This document shows positions 13,590 through 23,885 of a stretch of 64,000 nucleotides of DNA, in pieces; positions within the stretch are counted from its first letter, which is position 1, and each line of letters begins with the position of its first letter. The translations under genes were made by a program, and so were the position numbers. The stretch spans positions 50,883,779 to 50,947,778 of the forward strand of contig CM070548.1 in the NCBI GenBank assembly GCA_036346405.1, read 5' to 3'. Origin of the DNA: Phyllostachys edulis. Taxonomy: Eukaryota > Streptophyta > Magnoliopsida > Poales > Poaceae. The notes beneath the pieces are model-generated. The model was not told where the DNA came from and did not search any database. It saw only the letters and a program-made list of their open reading frames with translations.

Positions 13590-14282
13590 TCATGGCGGTT
13601 TCGATGCCAGGCTGGTGCAGCAGGAGGCAGTGTCTTTGGAGTGCAGTCTGGTAGCTCCTCTGGTTTGTCTGAGCTCATTTGGATCCTCTGGAATCTCCTC
13701 TGGGTCTTCTTCGACTTCTTCTGGTTCTTCTGGATCTTCCTCTTGATCGTCCTCTAGCTCATGCTGACCATAGAGAGCGTGCTCTAGTACGGCGATCCTT
13801 TCTTCGGCTTCTTCCCAGGCCTGATAGGCGCACCTCAGCTCGGTGGCAGCCATCTCCAGCGACTCCTCCTGAGCAGCTGTGAATCGTGCCAGATGTACCA
13901 CTGTGGCATTGCCCTCCCCGTTTGTAGACGGAAAGTGCGCGGATAGCTCCCCTGAAGCAGCTCTGGGATGGTAGCGGAAGACGGTGTTCTGCAGTTCTTC
14001 CGCGTAGATGTGGCAGACTCGGAGTATGGCCAAGCGTGATGACTCCTGGATTCCTTGTGTGAAGGTGATCCTCCTGACTGAGATGTCCAAAGGCTGGCTA
14101 CCTCTAGTGTTCCTCCTGGCGTAGACCGTCAGGCGGCAGACTATACCACGATCCCGTCCATTGACCATGTACTCACTGCCTCGGTACATCGGGCAGTCGA
14201 AGCCTCCAAGTGTCTGCAGCAACTTCCACAGCTCTGCGGCAAGTCCTCCGTTGCAATCTCCAAAGGTCCGAAGGTAAGGCAT
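13590..14282 (-). CDS. Extra ORF upstream of gag in the Tekay element (230 aa, function unknown)
   Basis: This is the only long uninterrupted frame in the element. It lies between the primer binding site and gag, in the sense orientation. The protein starts MPYLRTFGDCNGGLAAELWK and has a mixed N-terminal half. A helical stretch rich in Ala and Glu follows (around residues 130-165, ending EEAEERIAVLEHALYG), then a strongly acidic tail of Glu-Asp-Pro runs (about residues 170-200). I see no catalytic motif and no zinc finger, and I do not recognise the family. The acidic tail and helix suggest a binding protein, but that is only a guess. Unlike the neighbouring gag it keeps intact CAG/CTG triplets, which is probably why it stays open. 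It might also be a captured host sequence or a lineage-specific accessory ORF. Confidence 0.55.
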   Translation of the reverse strand: MPYLRTFGDCNGGLAAELWKLLQTLGGFDCPMYRGSEYMVNGRDRGIVCRLTVYARRNTRGSQPLDISVRRITFTQGIQESSRLAILRVCHIYAEELQNTVFRYHPRAASGELSAHFPSTNGEGNATVVHLARFTAAQEESLEMAATELRCAYQAWEEAEERIAVLEHALYGQHELEDDQEEDPEEPEEVEEDPEEIPEDPNELRQTRGATRLHSKDTASCCTSLASKPP

Positions 14283-14476
14283 CTGTCAAGACAGGACAAG
14301 AGGTAAGAACCACGTTAAACAATGGGGAGAGGAAAGAAATTGTAGCAATAGATGAGTCAAGAGAGATATAAGAGGAGTTAAGCAATTCATTTAGTCTTGT
14401 AAGTTAATTTTCTCTTAAAAAATAATTTGGACACTCGAACGGCCAATCTAACTAAGGTCTAGACCTACATCAAGAT

Positions 14477-14488
14477 GGCTCGATACCA
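14477..14488 (-). other. Primer binding site (initiator tRNA-Met type)
   Basis: The minus strand reads TGGTATCGAGCC four bases beyond the LTR end. The usual plant site, complementary to the 3' end of initiator tRNA-Met, is TGGTATCAGAGCC, which also appears in related form (TGGTATCAGCTC) in the copia fragment at 41878. One base is missing exactly at the CAG triplet, as at many other CAG/CTG sites in this element. Confidence 0.75.
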
Positions 14489-14492
14489 CTTT

Positions 14493-17400
14493 TGTCGGGA
14501 CCCAAAACTACGGTTCGGGACCCTCAGTGTTTAACGACTAGCCGAGGATCATGCTAGTGCACACAGTGTCAACAAAGATGGCAATCGCTCCATACAAGCG
14601 AATAATAACATAAGCGGTTAACTTTGATAATCAAATAATGGTTTTGACCTTAAGGTCGAAGTTTACAAATATTGAGCCACGCAGGCTAACATAGGAAATA
14701 AACAAAGCAATGAACATAAGCGGTAGTGGCACCCCATCGATTCGCCACGAACAACCGTGGGATCAAGACCTCACGATCGGGCACCTTCGATGAACTCGTC
14801 CTCGTATCTTTGGTGAAGACTCCTCCTCTGCTTGATTCGTCAAAACAAGCGTGAGTACACACCGTACTACGCAAGCCACACCACGAGATGCAATATTTAC
14901 ATGCGGGCTTATTACAAGAGAAAGGCTTTACGTGGCTCTTTTGCATAAATGCAACTTTTGCAATTGAATACAATTTAATAGATTAAAGGCATGTAAAACA
15001 AATAGACAATAATCATTTTAACAAGTTATTTCACAAAGACACACACAGTCTAACGGGTTATTCACATAGCTAAATGATTTATTCACATAGCTCCCTTCCC
15101 ACACGTTTTATGAAAATCTACCCTAGTGTCAAATCCCGAGCATTGTCCATGATCATGACGCGCTATTGAATAGATTAAGTTACACTCTGCAGAGGTTTGT
15201 ACACTTTACCCACAAGATACAATTAGTGTAGCTAACACTAATCATAACAAAGCATTTCAGATACCTTATCTTACTATGCTAGGCCTGTCTCAAAAGCAGA
15301 CATGTGGTCGCACAGAAGCTCAGTTCTTTAGAGCACATGGTGAGGTCCTTAATTGACCAAGGCAAGACTTCCACATGCCATCACACGACACACAGATTAA
15401 TATTCACATAGTCCACACAGTTCACAGTCCACCCTTTCACACGATTTCCACCACTTGCCTCGGCCCAATCCTTTTACCACCCCATTGGTTTTAAGTGCAA
15501 CACATGTCACAAAGACACATAGTACACACAGTTTTTATCACATAGTTGCATATTCACTTAGTCAAATTTATATAGCAATCTACATGACAAAAGATTCGTG
15601 GCATGGCTAAGCAATCTACTCGTATTAACCAACCCACGTTGGTGCTACAATAATTACCAACTAAATATCAACTAGGGTGACAAAGGATCATGGCATAACA
15701 ATTACACAAGGAAGACATAACAATTTGGAATTAACTACTACACCCAAAACATTTAAATAAATACTTGAATTAAGATGCGATAATTTGAATCAAGATACTT
15801 TTATAAACTGGGAAGCAAGATGGTCAAGGGCATAGCTTGCCTTGAAAAGGATCTAGGAATTGATCTTGGTCTTGGAAAGGTCCTTCTTCTTCAACTCTTC
15901 CAGCAGCGTCGAAGTCTACTCGCAAACGACACAAACAAACAAACTAAATAAAAACCAGAAGCAAATAACTCCAATAAAATAAATAAAAAGCTCCAATAGA
16001 TAGATCTGGATTTTAGACAAATTTAGGAATTTGAATGGATGGATTTGGAGTTAGGATTCAAAAGATATGAATTTTACAAGTTTTAACTTAACTCTGGAAA
16101 TTTAAATGAATTTCTAAATTTAAACAAAATCAAATTTAAAAAAAATTTTGGTTTGATGAGCTAGATCTTAATTTTATATGAATTTAGAAATTTGAAACAC
16201 CCAATTTGGAGTTTGGATGCAAAAGTTATGAATTTTACAAATTTAAACCTAAATCTGTTATTTAACAATTTTCCCGAATTGTTTTTCTAAAGGAAATTCT
16301 AATTATTGCGCAAGGTGACGTCAGCGAAGGATTTCCGGAAATTTAAAAGAATTAAAGAATTAACTGACATGTGGGACCCACATGTCGGTGACCCGCTCCA
16401 CAGTGGACCAAGTCCACCGAGCCATCTGAATCTGGCGGCACGGGCGACCACGTGGGCACTCACGTGGCGCACACGTGGTGTGACGCTGCGCGCCACTGGC
16501 GGACACGCATAAGCACGGGCCGAGCCGACGCCGACGGGGGACGGCGGCGGCGGCGTACAAGACGGAACTAAGGGTCGTGACAGCGGCTTCGCCGGCGAGA
16601 ATGGGTGGTACCGGCGTGTAGCTAACGCTATTGCGAACACGAAGAGGTACCTCCGGGTGGTTGAGGTGGGCGGTGGTGGCGGTGGCGAGGTCGGAGCGGG
16701 CGGCTTCGGGTTTTGTCAGACGAAGCGCTCCGGTGAGGCCTAAGCGACATGAGGGGTCGGGAGGAGGTGTGGGTTGGGGGTTTGGGAAAAGGAGGCGGTG
16801 CGATCCGGGGTGCCTTTATAGGGGCCGGGAGCTCGAGGCGGCGGCTGCGTGGAGGTCGTGGCGGCGGATTGCAGGAGCGATGAACGCATGCAACCGGCCA
16901 TGAGGATGAGGGGTTGCGGGGGTGGCGGCGTGGTCGTGGAGGTCGTGCGCACTCGCGGAGGGAACGGGGAGGTTGGAGGCGCCCGCGCGTGAAGCTCGGC
17001 GTTGACCGCTAATGGCGGTTCTTGCACAAGGTCTGCCATGAGAAGAACGCGGCGAGGACGAAGGTGGTGGGGTCCACACGTCGAGAGAGAGAAGCGAGGT
17101 TCAAGGCTGCATGGTGGAGATCTAACCGCTGCGGCGTTGATCAAGGTGGAGGAGGGTTTAATGAGATGAACAGGATGGGCGAAGGAATTCGCCCAATTCC
17201 ATTTGGAGATTTAAATAGCTTTTCCTTTTTAATAAAATACCAGAAATTCAAATAAGCAATGGAAAATAGCAAAAGACCTTGGAAAAATTCCAGAAAATTC
17301 TAGAAAATATATCCAAGCTCATAGAATCCAAATAAAATAGTTTTGACTAATGTTCATGTTGGAATTATTCATATTAAATTGTTTTGTTACTAAAGGTCCA

Positions 17401-17506
17401 ATATTAAGCTTTTAATTTAAATTCAAATAAATCCAAATGGTGGACTCTCTCTCCCTACCAACTATTCAAATGATTTTTAAAGCTCTGAAAAAATTGGGAT
17501 GTTACA
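14493..17506 (-). repeat. Tekay LTR (5' LTR by element orientation)
   Basis: Partner of 5772-8774, with the same ends and the same order of internal blocks. It adjoins the primer binding site at 14477-14488. A TATA-like CTTTATA (16814-16820, read on the minus strand) lies in the equivalent GC-rich region. Transcription of the element would start here and run leftward. Confidence 0.9.
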
Positions 17507-17719
17507 ATGCAACACATATGCATTAACAAATATGGATATGACCTATCCCAAAATCAATTCACCACTTATATCAACATTCAAGATAAAAGCTTCGGACCTT
17601 GTTGACCGACAGATCTCAAACTTTGTCGAAAACACTTAAAACTTCAAACCAAAAGCCACATTGCCAATTGTTTCATCATCCTAAGATCATGGGCATATCC
17701 CCATGATATCCACAGCAAC

Positions 17720-19457
17720 AAAGGCAGAGATAGCCAAGCTACTAAAGGTAGGGGTCATTCGAGAAGTGAAGCATTCGGAGTGGCTAGCCAACCTTGTCCT
17801 GGTCCAGAAAAGCACGGGCAAATGGCGCATGTGTGTAGACTTCACCGACCTCAACAAGGCGTCTCCCAAAGACGATTTCCCCCTGCCTCGCATCGACCAG
17901 TTGGTAGACGCCACTTCCGGGTGTGAATTGATGAGTTTCCTCGATGCCTACTCCGGGTATCATCAGATATTCATGGCCAAGGAAGATGAGGTGAAGACCA
18001 CTTTCATCACCCCCGTCGGGACATACTGTTTCCGCCGCATGCCCTTCGGCCTCAAAAACGCCAGAGCAACATTTACTCATCTCATCACTAAGGTGCTGGC
18101 GGAGCAACTAGGACGCAATGTCGAAGCCTACATCGACGATATAGTGGTCAAGAGCAGAATCGCTACCTCGCATGCGGAAGACCTCCAGGAGACCTTCAGC
18201 AACCTCCGGAGGGAAGGAATCAAGCTAAACACCGACAAGTGCACCTTCGGGGTCAAGGCGGGTAAGCTGCTGGGATTCCTCATCTCAGAGAGGGGCATCG
18301 AGGCCAACCCCGAGAAAATCCGCGCCATCCAAGAAATGGAGCCACCCCGTAGCGCGCGAGAGGTGCAAAGGCTGACGGGCCGCCTCGCCGCCCTCAGCAG
18401 ATTTTTGTCCCGGTCAGCTGAACAAGCCCTACCCTTCTTCAAGACCCTCCGGGGTGCAGAGCCATTCCGCTGGACCGAGGCCTGCCAGGAAGCATTCCAG
18501 GATCTCAAGAAGTACCTGAGTCAACTCCCAAGCTTGACTAGCCCGAAGTCCGGAGCCAAGCTCCTCCTCTACCTCGCCGCCTCCGAGGCGACAGTCAGTG
18601 TAGTCCTTGTCTAGGAGGATGGCGGCCAGCGCCCCATATACTACGTCTCGAAGGTCCTCTAGGGGGCCAAGAACCGATACACGGAACTAGAAAAGCTGGC
18701 CTACGCCCTGCTCATGGCTTCGCGCAAGCTCCGGCATTATTTCATGGCGCACGCCATCATGGTACCAACATCCTACCCCCTCGCGCTCATGCTTCGCAAC
18801 AAGGACGCATCAGGTCGCATCGGCAAGTGGGTGGCAGAGCTCGCACCCTTCGATATCACCCTCGCAGCGCGCACCGCCGTCAAGTCATAGTCCCTGGCCG
18901 ACTTCGTCGCCGAGTGGACTCCGCATGCCGAGGGTCAATTCCCAGCCGCTGCCGAGGCGCCGTGGACCATCCACACTGACGGATCCTGGTGCGCAATGGG
19001 GGCGGGTGCGGCTGCCATCCTGGTTGCCCCGGATGGCCGGATCATGTCGTGTGCAGCGCGCTTAGATTTTCCCACGACCAACAATGCTTTAGAATACAAG
19101 GCCTTGTCATTGGGCCTCCGCAGTTAAAGAATTTGGGCGTAAAGCGTCATAGTCAAGAGTGACTCTCGCCTCATGGCGGGGCACTTTGACAAAAGCTTCG
19201 TAACCAGAGACCGTGATATGGCACGGTACTTGGCGGCAGTACGGGCCACCGCAAAGGGCTTCCTTGGCATCACCGTGCAAGCCATCCCAAGGAGCGACAA
19301 CGAGGCGGCAGATAAGCTCGCAAAAGCGGCAAGCTCCGGTGGCCAACTACAACCAGAAGTTTTCTACAAGGTACTTCATGCCCCTCGGTCCCACCGGAGG
19401 AACAAGGGGCTCCGCCCAGAGCACAAGGGGCTGAGCCCGAAATTGGCGGCGACATGA
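17720..19457 (+). pseudogene. Tat reverse transcriptase, RNase H and second RNase H-like domain
   Basis: RT copies the element RNA into DNA. The frame is open from the insertion point to 18614 and shows CVDFTDLNKASPKDDFPLP, the palm motif FLDAYSGYHQI, PFGLKNARATF and the catalytic core YIDDIVVKS (near 18130-18156). RNase H follows with YTELEKLAYALLMASRKLRH. TAG stops occur at 18612, 18660 and 18888, all in one frame and each where related elements have Gln (CAG). A second RNase H-like domain starts near 18970 (HTDGSWCAMGAGAAAIL), as in other Tat elements, and reaches about 19457 after a frame change. It is the right half of the polyprotein cut at 3426. Confidence 0.9.
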
Positions 19458-19559
19458 CCAAAAGACAAGGGGCTGCCCGCCCCATACTGCTCATTACCGA
19501 AGCAGACTGGCGGGAGCCGATCACCAGTTACCTCGCAGGCGAGAGAACCTGAAGACCCA

Positions 19560-20721
19560 GCTGAGGCAAGGAGGCTCAGACATCGCTCCCGGAACTACTG
19601 CATTGTCAATGGCGAACTATACAAAGGAGGCGTGTGCACCCCTTTCCTCCGATGTATATCTCGCCAGGAGGGCCAGGACCTGCTTAAGGAGATCCACGAG
19701 GGCAACTGTGGAGCGCATCAGGCCCCCCGAAGCATCGTGGCAAGAGCTTTCCGCCAAGGCCTGTACTGGCCAACCGCGCTACGGGATGCAAACAACCTCG
19801 TCCAGCATTGTCAGGGCTGCCAATGGGCCAGCCACAACCCAAAGACACCAGCGGTCAAGCAACCGCACTGGCCCCATCGTCCCTTTGCACGATGGGGCTC
19901 GACATCATCGACCCTTTTTCGCCCGATACCACGGTGGCCTCGCCGCTTTTGTCGCCGTCGGGTACTTCTCGAGATGGGTGGAGGCCGAGCCCGTCGCCAA
20001 GATCACAGCCATAGTGGCCCGGCGGTTCGTATGGAGGAACATCATTTGCAGGTACAGGGTGCCGCGAGACATCGTCACCGACAATGGTACCCAGTTCGAC
20101 TCAGCCGCCTTCAAAACATTCTGTCAGGACCTAGGCATCACCATATGCTTCGCGTCGGTGGGCCACCCCGAGTCCAATGGGGCGGTTGAAAGGGCCAACG
20201 GCAACTTGCTAGCAGGCCTCACCAAACGCCTAGTCGGATTGCCTAGGGGGCTCTGGCCCGAAGAACTTTAGAAGGCCCTATGGGCACTTCGCACTACACC
20301 AACTCGCGCCACAGGCTTCTCTCCGTTCAAACTCCTATTCGGCGATGAAGCGATGACACCGGACGAGCTCACAGCAAGGTCCCTCTGGGCAACCCAGGAG
20401 ATCGACCCCTCCAGCCGGGAGGTTTCCCTTGACCTGGTCGAGGAAAACCGCGTGGAAGCCATCTCGACAATGACAAAGTATGCAGACGGAGTCGCGAGAG
20501 CATACAATAAGAAAGTGAGAACTCGCCCCCTAGCACCTAGCGACATGGTCCTCAAGCGAGTCGCCAACCCTTCCACGGTGGGCAAGCTTGAGTCCAAGTG
20601 GGAGGGGCCCTACATCATCACCCGGAGCACGAGGGCTGGGACGCATTACATCGCCACCCTGGAAGGGCAGCAGCTCAGCCACACATGGAACGCCAAGAGC
20701 CTCCGTAGGTTCTACCCTTAG
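19560..20721 (+). pseudogene. Tat integrase
   Basis: The zinc-binding HHCC region is read from about 19632 (EIHEGNCGAHQAPRSIVARA, then QHCQGCQW). After a frameshift near 19900 the catalytic core continues in the frame of 19603: YFSRWVEAEP, VTDNGTQFDSAAFKTFCQ and PESNGAVERANGNLL give the second Asp and the Glu of the D,D-35-E triad. A TAG at 20269-20271 breaks the frame, and the C-terminal part ends KLESKWEGPYIITR...SLRRFYP with a stop at 20719-20721. The frameshift and stop make it inactive. Confidence 0.88.
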
Positions 20722-20899
20722 GATTTTTTGTACTTAGTAGGAAAATCCATTTGCGCCAACAATAGCCCCCGTGCACGCCACATGGTGTGCATGTACAAAT
20801 ATGTGTACTTTTGGGCGTTTGGTCCCCCCATAATGAGCAAAGCATGTAGCACCCCGCGAACAAAAAAAAAGAAAAAACAAAAAAACAAAACACAGATGC

Positions 20900-21158
20900 C
20901 CTCATGAGCACGAGTGTATAAACAAAACCATCACGCGCATGGCCTTGACCTGGTGCACACCGATGCCCTCCGCAGGCACGAGTGTATAAACAAAGCCACC
21001 GCGCATGGCCTTCGGCCCCGGTGCACACCGATGCCCTCCGCAGGCTCGAGTGTATAAACAAAGCCACCGCGCATGGCCTTCGGCCCCGGTGCACACCGAT
21101 GCCCTCCGCAGGCACGAGTGTATAAATAAAGCCACCGCGCATGGCCTTGACCTGGTTG
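20900..21158 (+). repeat. 68-bp tandem repeat array, left part
   Basis: Copies start with CGAGTGTATAAACAAA at 20911, 20979, 21047 and 21115, an exact 68-bp spacing. The array lies in the 3' non-coding region of the Tat element, after integrase, where tandem repeats are common. It is interrupted by the hAT-like insertion and resumes at about 22820. Confidence 0.9.
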
Positions 21159-22820
21159 AACTGTTCAAGCGTCGGTAGGGAGCCGGGCGAACCTACAAAA
21201 GCCCGGCGATAAAACACCGAGCCTGAGCCCGAAATGAGGCCCGGCTCCAGTGCATTTTCCAAGCCCGAGCCCGGCCCGACGCAAAATCCCGAAGACCGAA
21301 TCCCGGCCTGAAGCCTGGTGGTATACATACAATGAACAATACAGGTTGAATGCAATGAACAATATTATTAGTCTGTTGAGAGGTCCCTATCTTATGCTTC
21401 CACTTTCTGATATAAAAGTTCATCTTAAATAACTACAATATTATTGTTTTTCTGCGTTCTTTTTAGCTGTGCAGGTATGCAATCCATCTGTAAAGATCCT
21501 CTAATAGTCTAATGCTCTTCCTCAAACTTCAAATGCTCCTGCTAATGTGTAGATCAAGAAACTCGAAGTCGAACATACAAGCCACCACCACTTGAGCAGC
21601 AAGCTTCAGAACACATGAGCAAAATGGTGTGCAGGTGTGGGGGTGTGTGGGTGTGGGTGAGGGTGTAGCAAAACGAAAAACAACAATAGATTAGGACATT
21701 GTGTATGAACATAGTAAGCAAAATAGAGATGACAAGAGATTAGGCCATTTTGGATGAACTGAGTAACCGAACTAGAAATAGCAATAGATTAGCCCATTCG
21801 GATTGACATAGTAAACAAAATAGAAATATCAAGTGATTAGGCCATTACGGGTGGATCTCGCATGAAGAGAGTAACACAAACAATGTAATTTTGGCACACA
21901 CACATGAATAGGATCCACTCAATTTGATTAAAATCAATTCAATCATATTATACTCGTTCTTTGAACATCGATGTAAATGAAACAATTCTAAACTAATAGA
22001 CAAAAAATGAAACCTTTATCCTATCCAAGAATTGTACACCACCAATCAAGTAATAACATCCCCGATAGTCGCCACCTCCAAATCAAAGGCTAATGAATCA
22101 ATCTGAATTGTACCGCAAATGAACAAGAATTTCCTTCCCTATTCATTGTTCCTCTTCCCCACGCTCATTGCAATGTACCGCCTCCCTCAATGTCTGCATA
22201 ACTGGCAAGGCGGCGGTGGCTTGCGATGGCATTTGTGATGGCAATGGCAATTACCACCTAGGAACCAAGACACCTGAATGAAAGAATTATCGCGTGTGCC
22301 ATTAGCCGTCTACCAAGAAAACACCGTTCTTGAGCAATGCCGAGTAGGGAAGGGAGGAAGCCTTTGGGAGGACTTCTTGCCTTGGGGGGCCTTGGGGGAG
22401 CTCGAGCGGGGGCAAGACCAAGCGGCGGAGGGCCGAGCGAGTGGGGAGAATCGCTTGAGGGGAGCGGCCGGGAAGCGCCGAGTGGAGCGACAGCGAAAGC
22501 GAGGAGGCGCCACGGGAGACCCGCCATGGGAGGAGAGACAAGAGGGGGAGTTCCGTCTAGGCGGATCGGGAGATGGGGAGAGCTCCCTGCTGCTAGGGTT
22601 GGGATTTGGGAGAGGTTAGATGGATGAATGGACTTAATGGGTGTGGCTGCCTGGCTTGGGCGGGGCCGAGCTTTTTCCAGGCTGAAATTTCCCACCCGAG
22701 CCCGGCCCGAAAATTATTCTGAACTTATTTAACAGGCCCAAGCCTAGCCTGAGGTAAAAGCAGGCCCGCAAAAAAAAAACATGTCGGGCTCGGCCGGGCC
22801 ATCCAGTGAACAGTCTAGCC
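21159..22820. mobile_element. hAT-like non-autonomous insertion inside the 68-bp array
   Basis: The insertion splits the tandem array. Its ends are rich in GCCCGGCCCGA-type sequence, and its termini read TGAACTGTTCA on the left and TGAACAGTCTAG on the right; the right end on the complement reads CTAGACTGTTCA. The same style of terminus occurs in the small hAT MITE at 32039. A clean 8-bp duplication could not be shown because the flanking repeats are themselves degenerate, so the ends are good to about 10 bases. It encodes no transposase. Its right half carries a GC-rich gene-like fragment on the minus strand. Confidence 0.6.
22258..22527 (-). pseudogene. Captured first-exon-like fragment (89 codons), unknown gene
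   Basis: The frame starting at the ATG complementary to 22525-22527 gives a protein beginning MAGLPWRLLAFAVAPLGASR. That N-terminus is hydrophobic and could be a signal or organelle-targeting peptide, and a Pro/Ser-rich stretch follows. Upstream on the same strand lies sequence like a grass 5' UTR (CTCTCCC runs). High GC sets it apart from the AT-rich left half of the insertion. I do not recognise the gene. It most likely came from a host gene's 5' end picked up by the hAT-like element. It could also be chance reading of GC-rich DNA. Confidence 0.35.
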
Positions 22821-23165
22821 CCGTGTCTTGATGCACTCCATGAGCTCGAGTGTATAAACAAAGCCACGTGCATGGCCTTGACCGGTGCTGTGATGCCCTC
22901 CAGAGGCACGAGTGTATAAACAAAGTTAACGACATGGCCTTGGCCTCGGTGCACCACCGATGCCCTCCGCAGGCACGAGTGTATAAACAAAGCCACCGCG
23001 CATGGCCTTCGGCCCCGGTGCATACCGATGCCCTTCGCAGGCACGAGTGTATAAACCAAGCCACCGCGCATGGCCTTCGGCCCCGGTGCACACCGATGCC
23101 CTCCACAGGCACGAGTGTATAAACAAAGCGACCGCGCATGGTCCTCGGCCCCGGTGCGCACCAGC
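22821..23165 (+). repeat. 68-bp tandem repeat array, right part
   Basis: The CGAGTGTATAAAC start recurs at 22847, 22909, 22976, 23044 and 23112, with spacings of 62, 67, 68 and 68 bases. The first two units are shortened by small deletions. This is the continuation of the array at 20900-21158. Confidence 0.9.
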
Positions 23166-23269
23166 AAGTTCCACAGCTACAAGACAACTCGGCAAAGACA
23201 ACGCGTAAAGCTAACCCCGACGCGGGCGTCCCCAAGAACGAACCACGCCAGGGGGGACGACGTCGATCT

Positions 23270-23530
23270 TCGCAAAAGCTTCGCCTCCCCCTCGCAAAAA
23301 TTAGGGCTCCCCGGAGCCCTATCTAAAAAATATGGGGGACGGCGCGAGGCTTCGCCTCCCCCTCGCAAAAACTAGGGCTCCCCGGAGCCCTATCTAAAAA
23401 ATATGGGGGATGGCGCAAGGCTTCGCCTCCCCTTCGCAAAAATTAGGGCTCCCGGAGCCCTATCTAAAAAATATGGGGGACGGCGCGAGGCTTCGCCTCC
23501 CCCTCGCTTAGGCCCCCACGGAGCCCCATC
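23270..23530 (+). repeat. 71-bp tandem repeat (four units)
   Basis: TCGCCTCCCC starts units at 23281, 23352, 23423 and 23493. Each unit has CAAAAATTAGGGCTCCCC, then GGAGCCCTATC, then AAAAAATATGGGGGACGGCG. GGGCTCC...GGAGCCC is a short inverted repeat inside each unit. The array lies between the 68-bp array and the end of the antisense ORF, still in the Tat 3' region. Confidence 0.85.
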
Positions 23531-23579
23531 TAGCCGCACGGCTAAGACAGGTCGTTCACAACACAATCACAATATTTTT

Positions 23580-23585
23580 TTTATT
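23580..23585 (-). promoter_or_regulatory. Possible poly(A) signal for the Tat antisense transcript
   Basis: TTTATT on the plus strand is AATAAA on the minus strand, in an A/T-rich stretch 3' of the antisense ORF region. It fits the end of a minus-strand transcript, but AATAAA is frequent by chance in such DNA. Confidence 0.3.
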
Positions 23586-23885
23586 AAACTCAACATAACA
23601 TACACATCTCACAACACCTCGACTCGAGCGACAAATACAAAAATAATAACAACAATAATGTACATACGAATTACAGGTCGGTCACGGCAAGACCATGTCG
23701 ACCATCGCAAGACCATGAGCAAAGTCCCACTCCTCCTTGCGTGTTGCCCACTCTAGCAGTTCCTCGTCGGACGCTCCGGTAGCCAGCAACTCCTCATATT
23801 CCCTTCGCGTGACCACATCTTCGGGCGTGTCAGATGAGCTCGTCGAGGCTTCCAAGGATGTGCCGGGCGGCAGCGATCCCGGACG

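Larger units (their letters stand above)
5772..17506 (-). mobile_element. Full-length Tekay-lineage (chromovirus) Ty3 retrotransposon, minus strand
   Basis: Two LTRs of about 3.0 kb (5772-8774 and 14493-17506) flank 5.7 kb of internal sequence. The element sits inside the solo LTR with a perfect 5-bp duplication, ATGCA (5767-5771 and 17507-17511). Read on the minus strand the order is LTR, tRNA-Met primer site, an extra ORF, gag with a CCHC knuckle, protease, RT, RNase H, integrase, chromodomain, purine tract, LTR. That is the order of a Tekay/del chromovirus. The intact duplication and the nested position indicate a late insertion. The coding region is nevertheless riddled with small frame breaks, many at CAG/CTG triplets, which may be assembly errors. 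Confidence 0.9.
3427..17714 (-). mobile_element. Solo LTR, copy 1 (about 2.55 kb of its own sequence, split by a nested Tekay element)
   Basis: It begins TGTAGGACCGG at 3427 and ends ATATCCACA at 17714, flanked by the 5-bp duplication GCAAC (3422-3426 and 17715-17719). TG...CA ends, a 5-bp duplication and no internal domain fit a solo LTR. Its own sequence is 3427-5771 plus 17507-17714; the rest is the Tekay insertion. A second copy lies at 53652-55803. Both share their ends and a conserved block (here 5220-5770), but their middle parts differ. A TATAAAAG match on the minus strand (complement of CTTTTATA near 5150) and a matching TATA in copy 2 suggest the LTR is oriented on the minus strand. 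The superfamily cannot be told from the LTR alone. Confidence 0.8.

Noticed and set aside
20902..23235. Frames with repeated HARWLCLYTRACGGHRCAPG-like text
   Set aside because: Translation of the 68-bp Tat array; frames shift with unit length and match no protein family.
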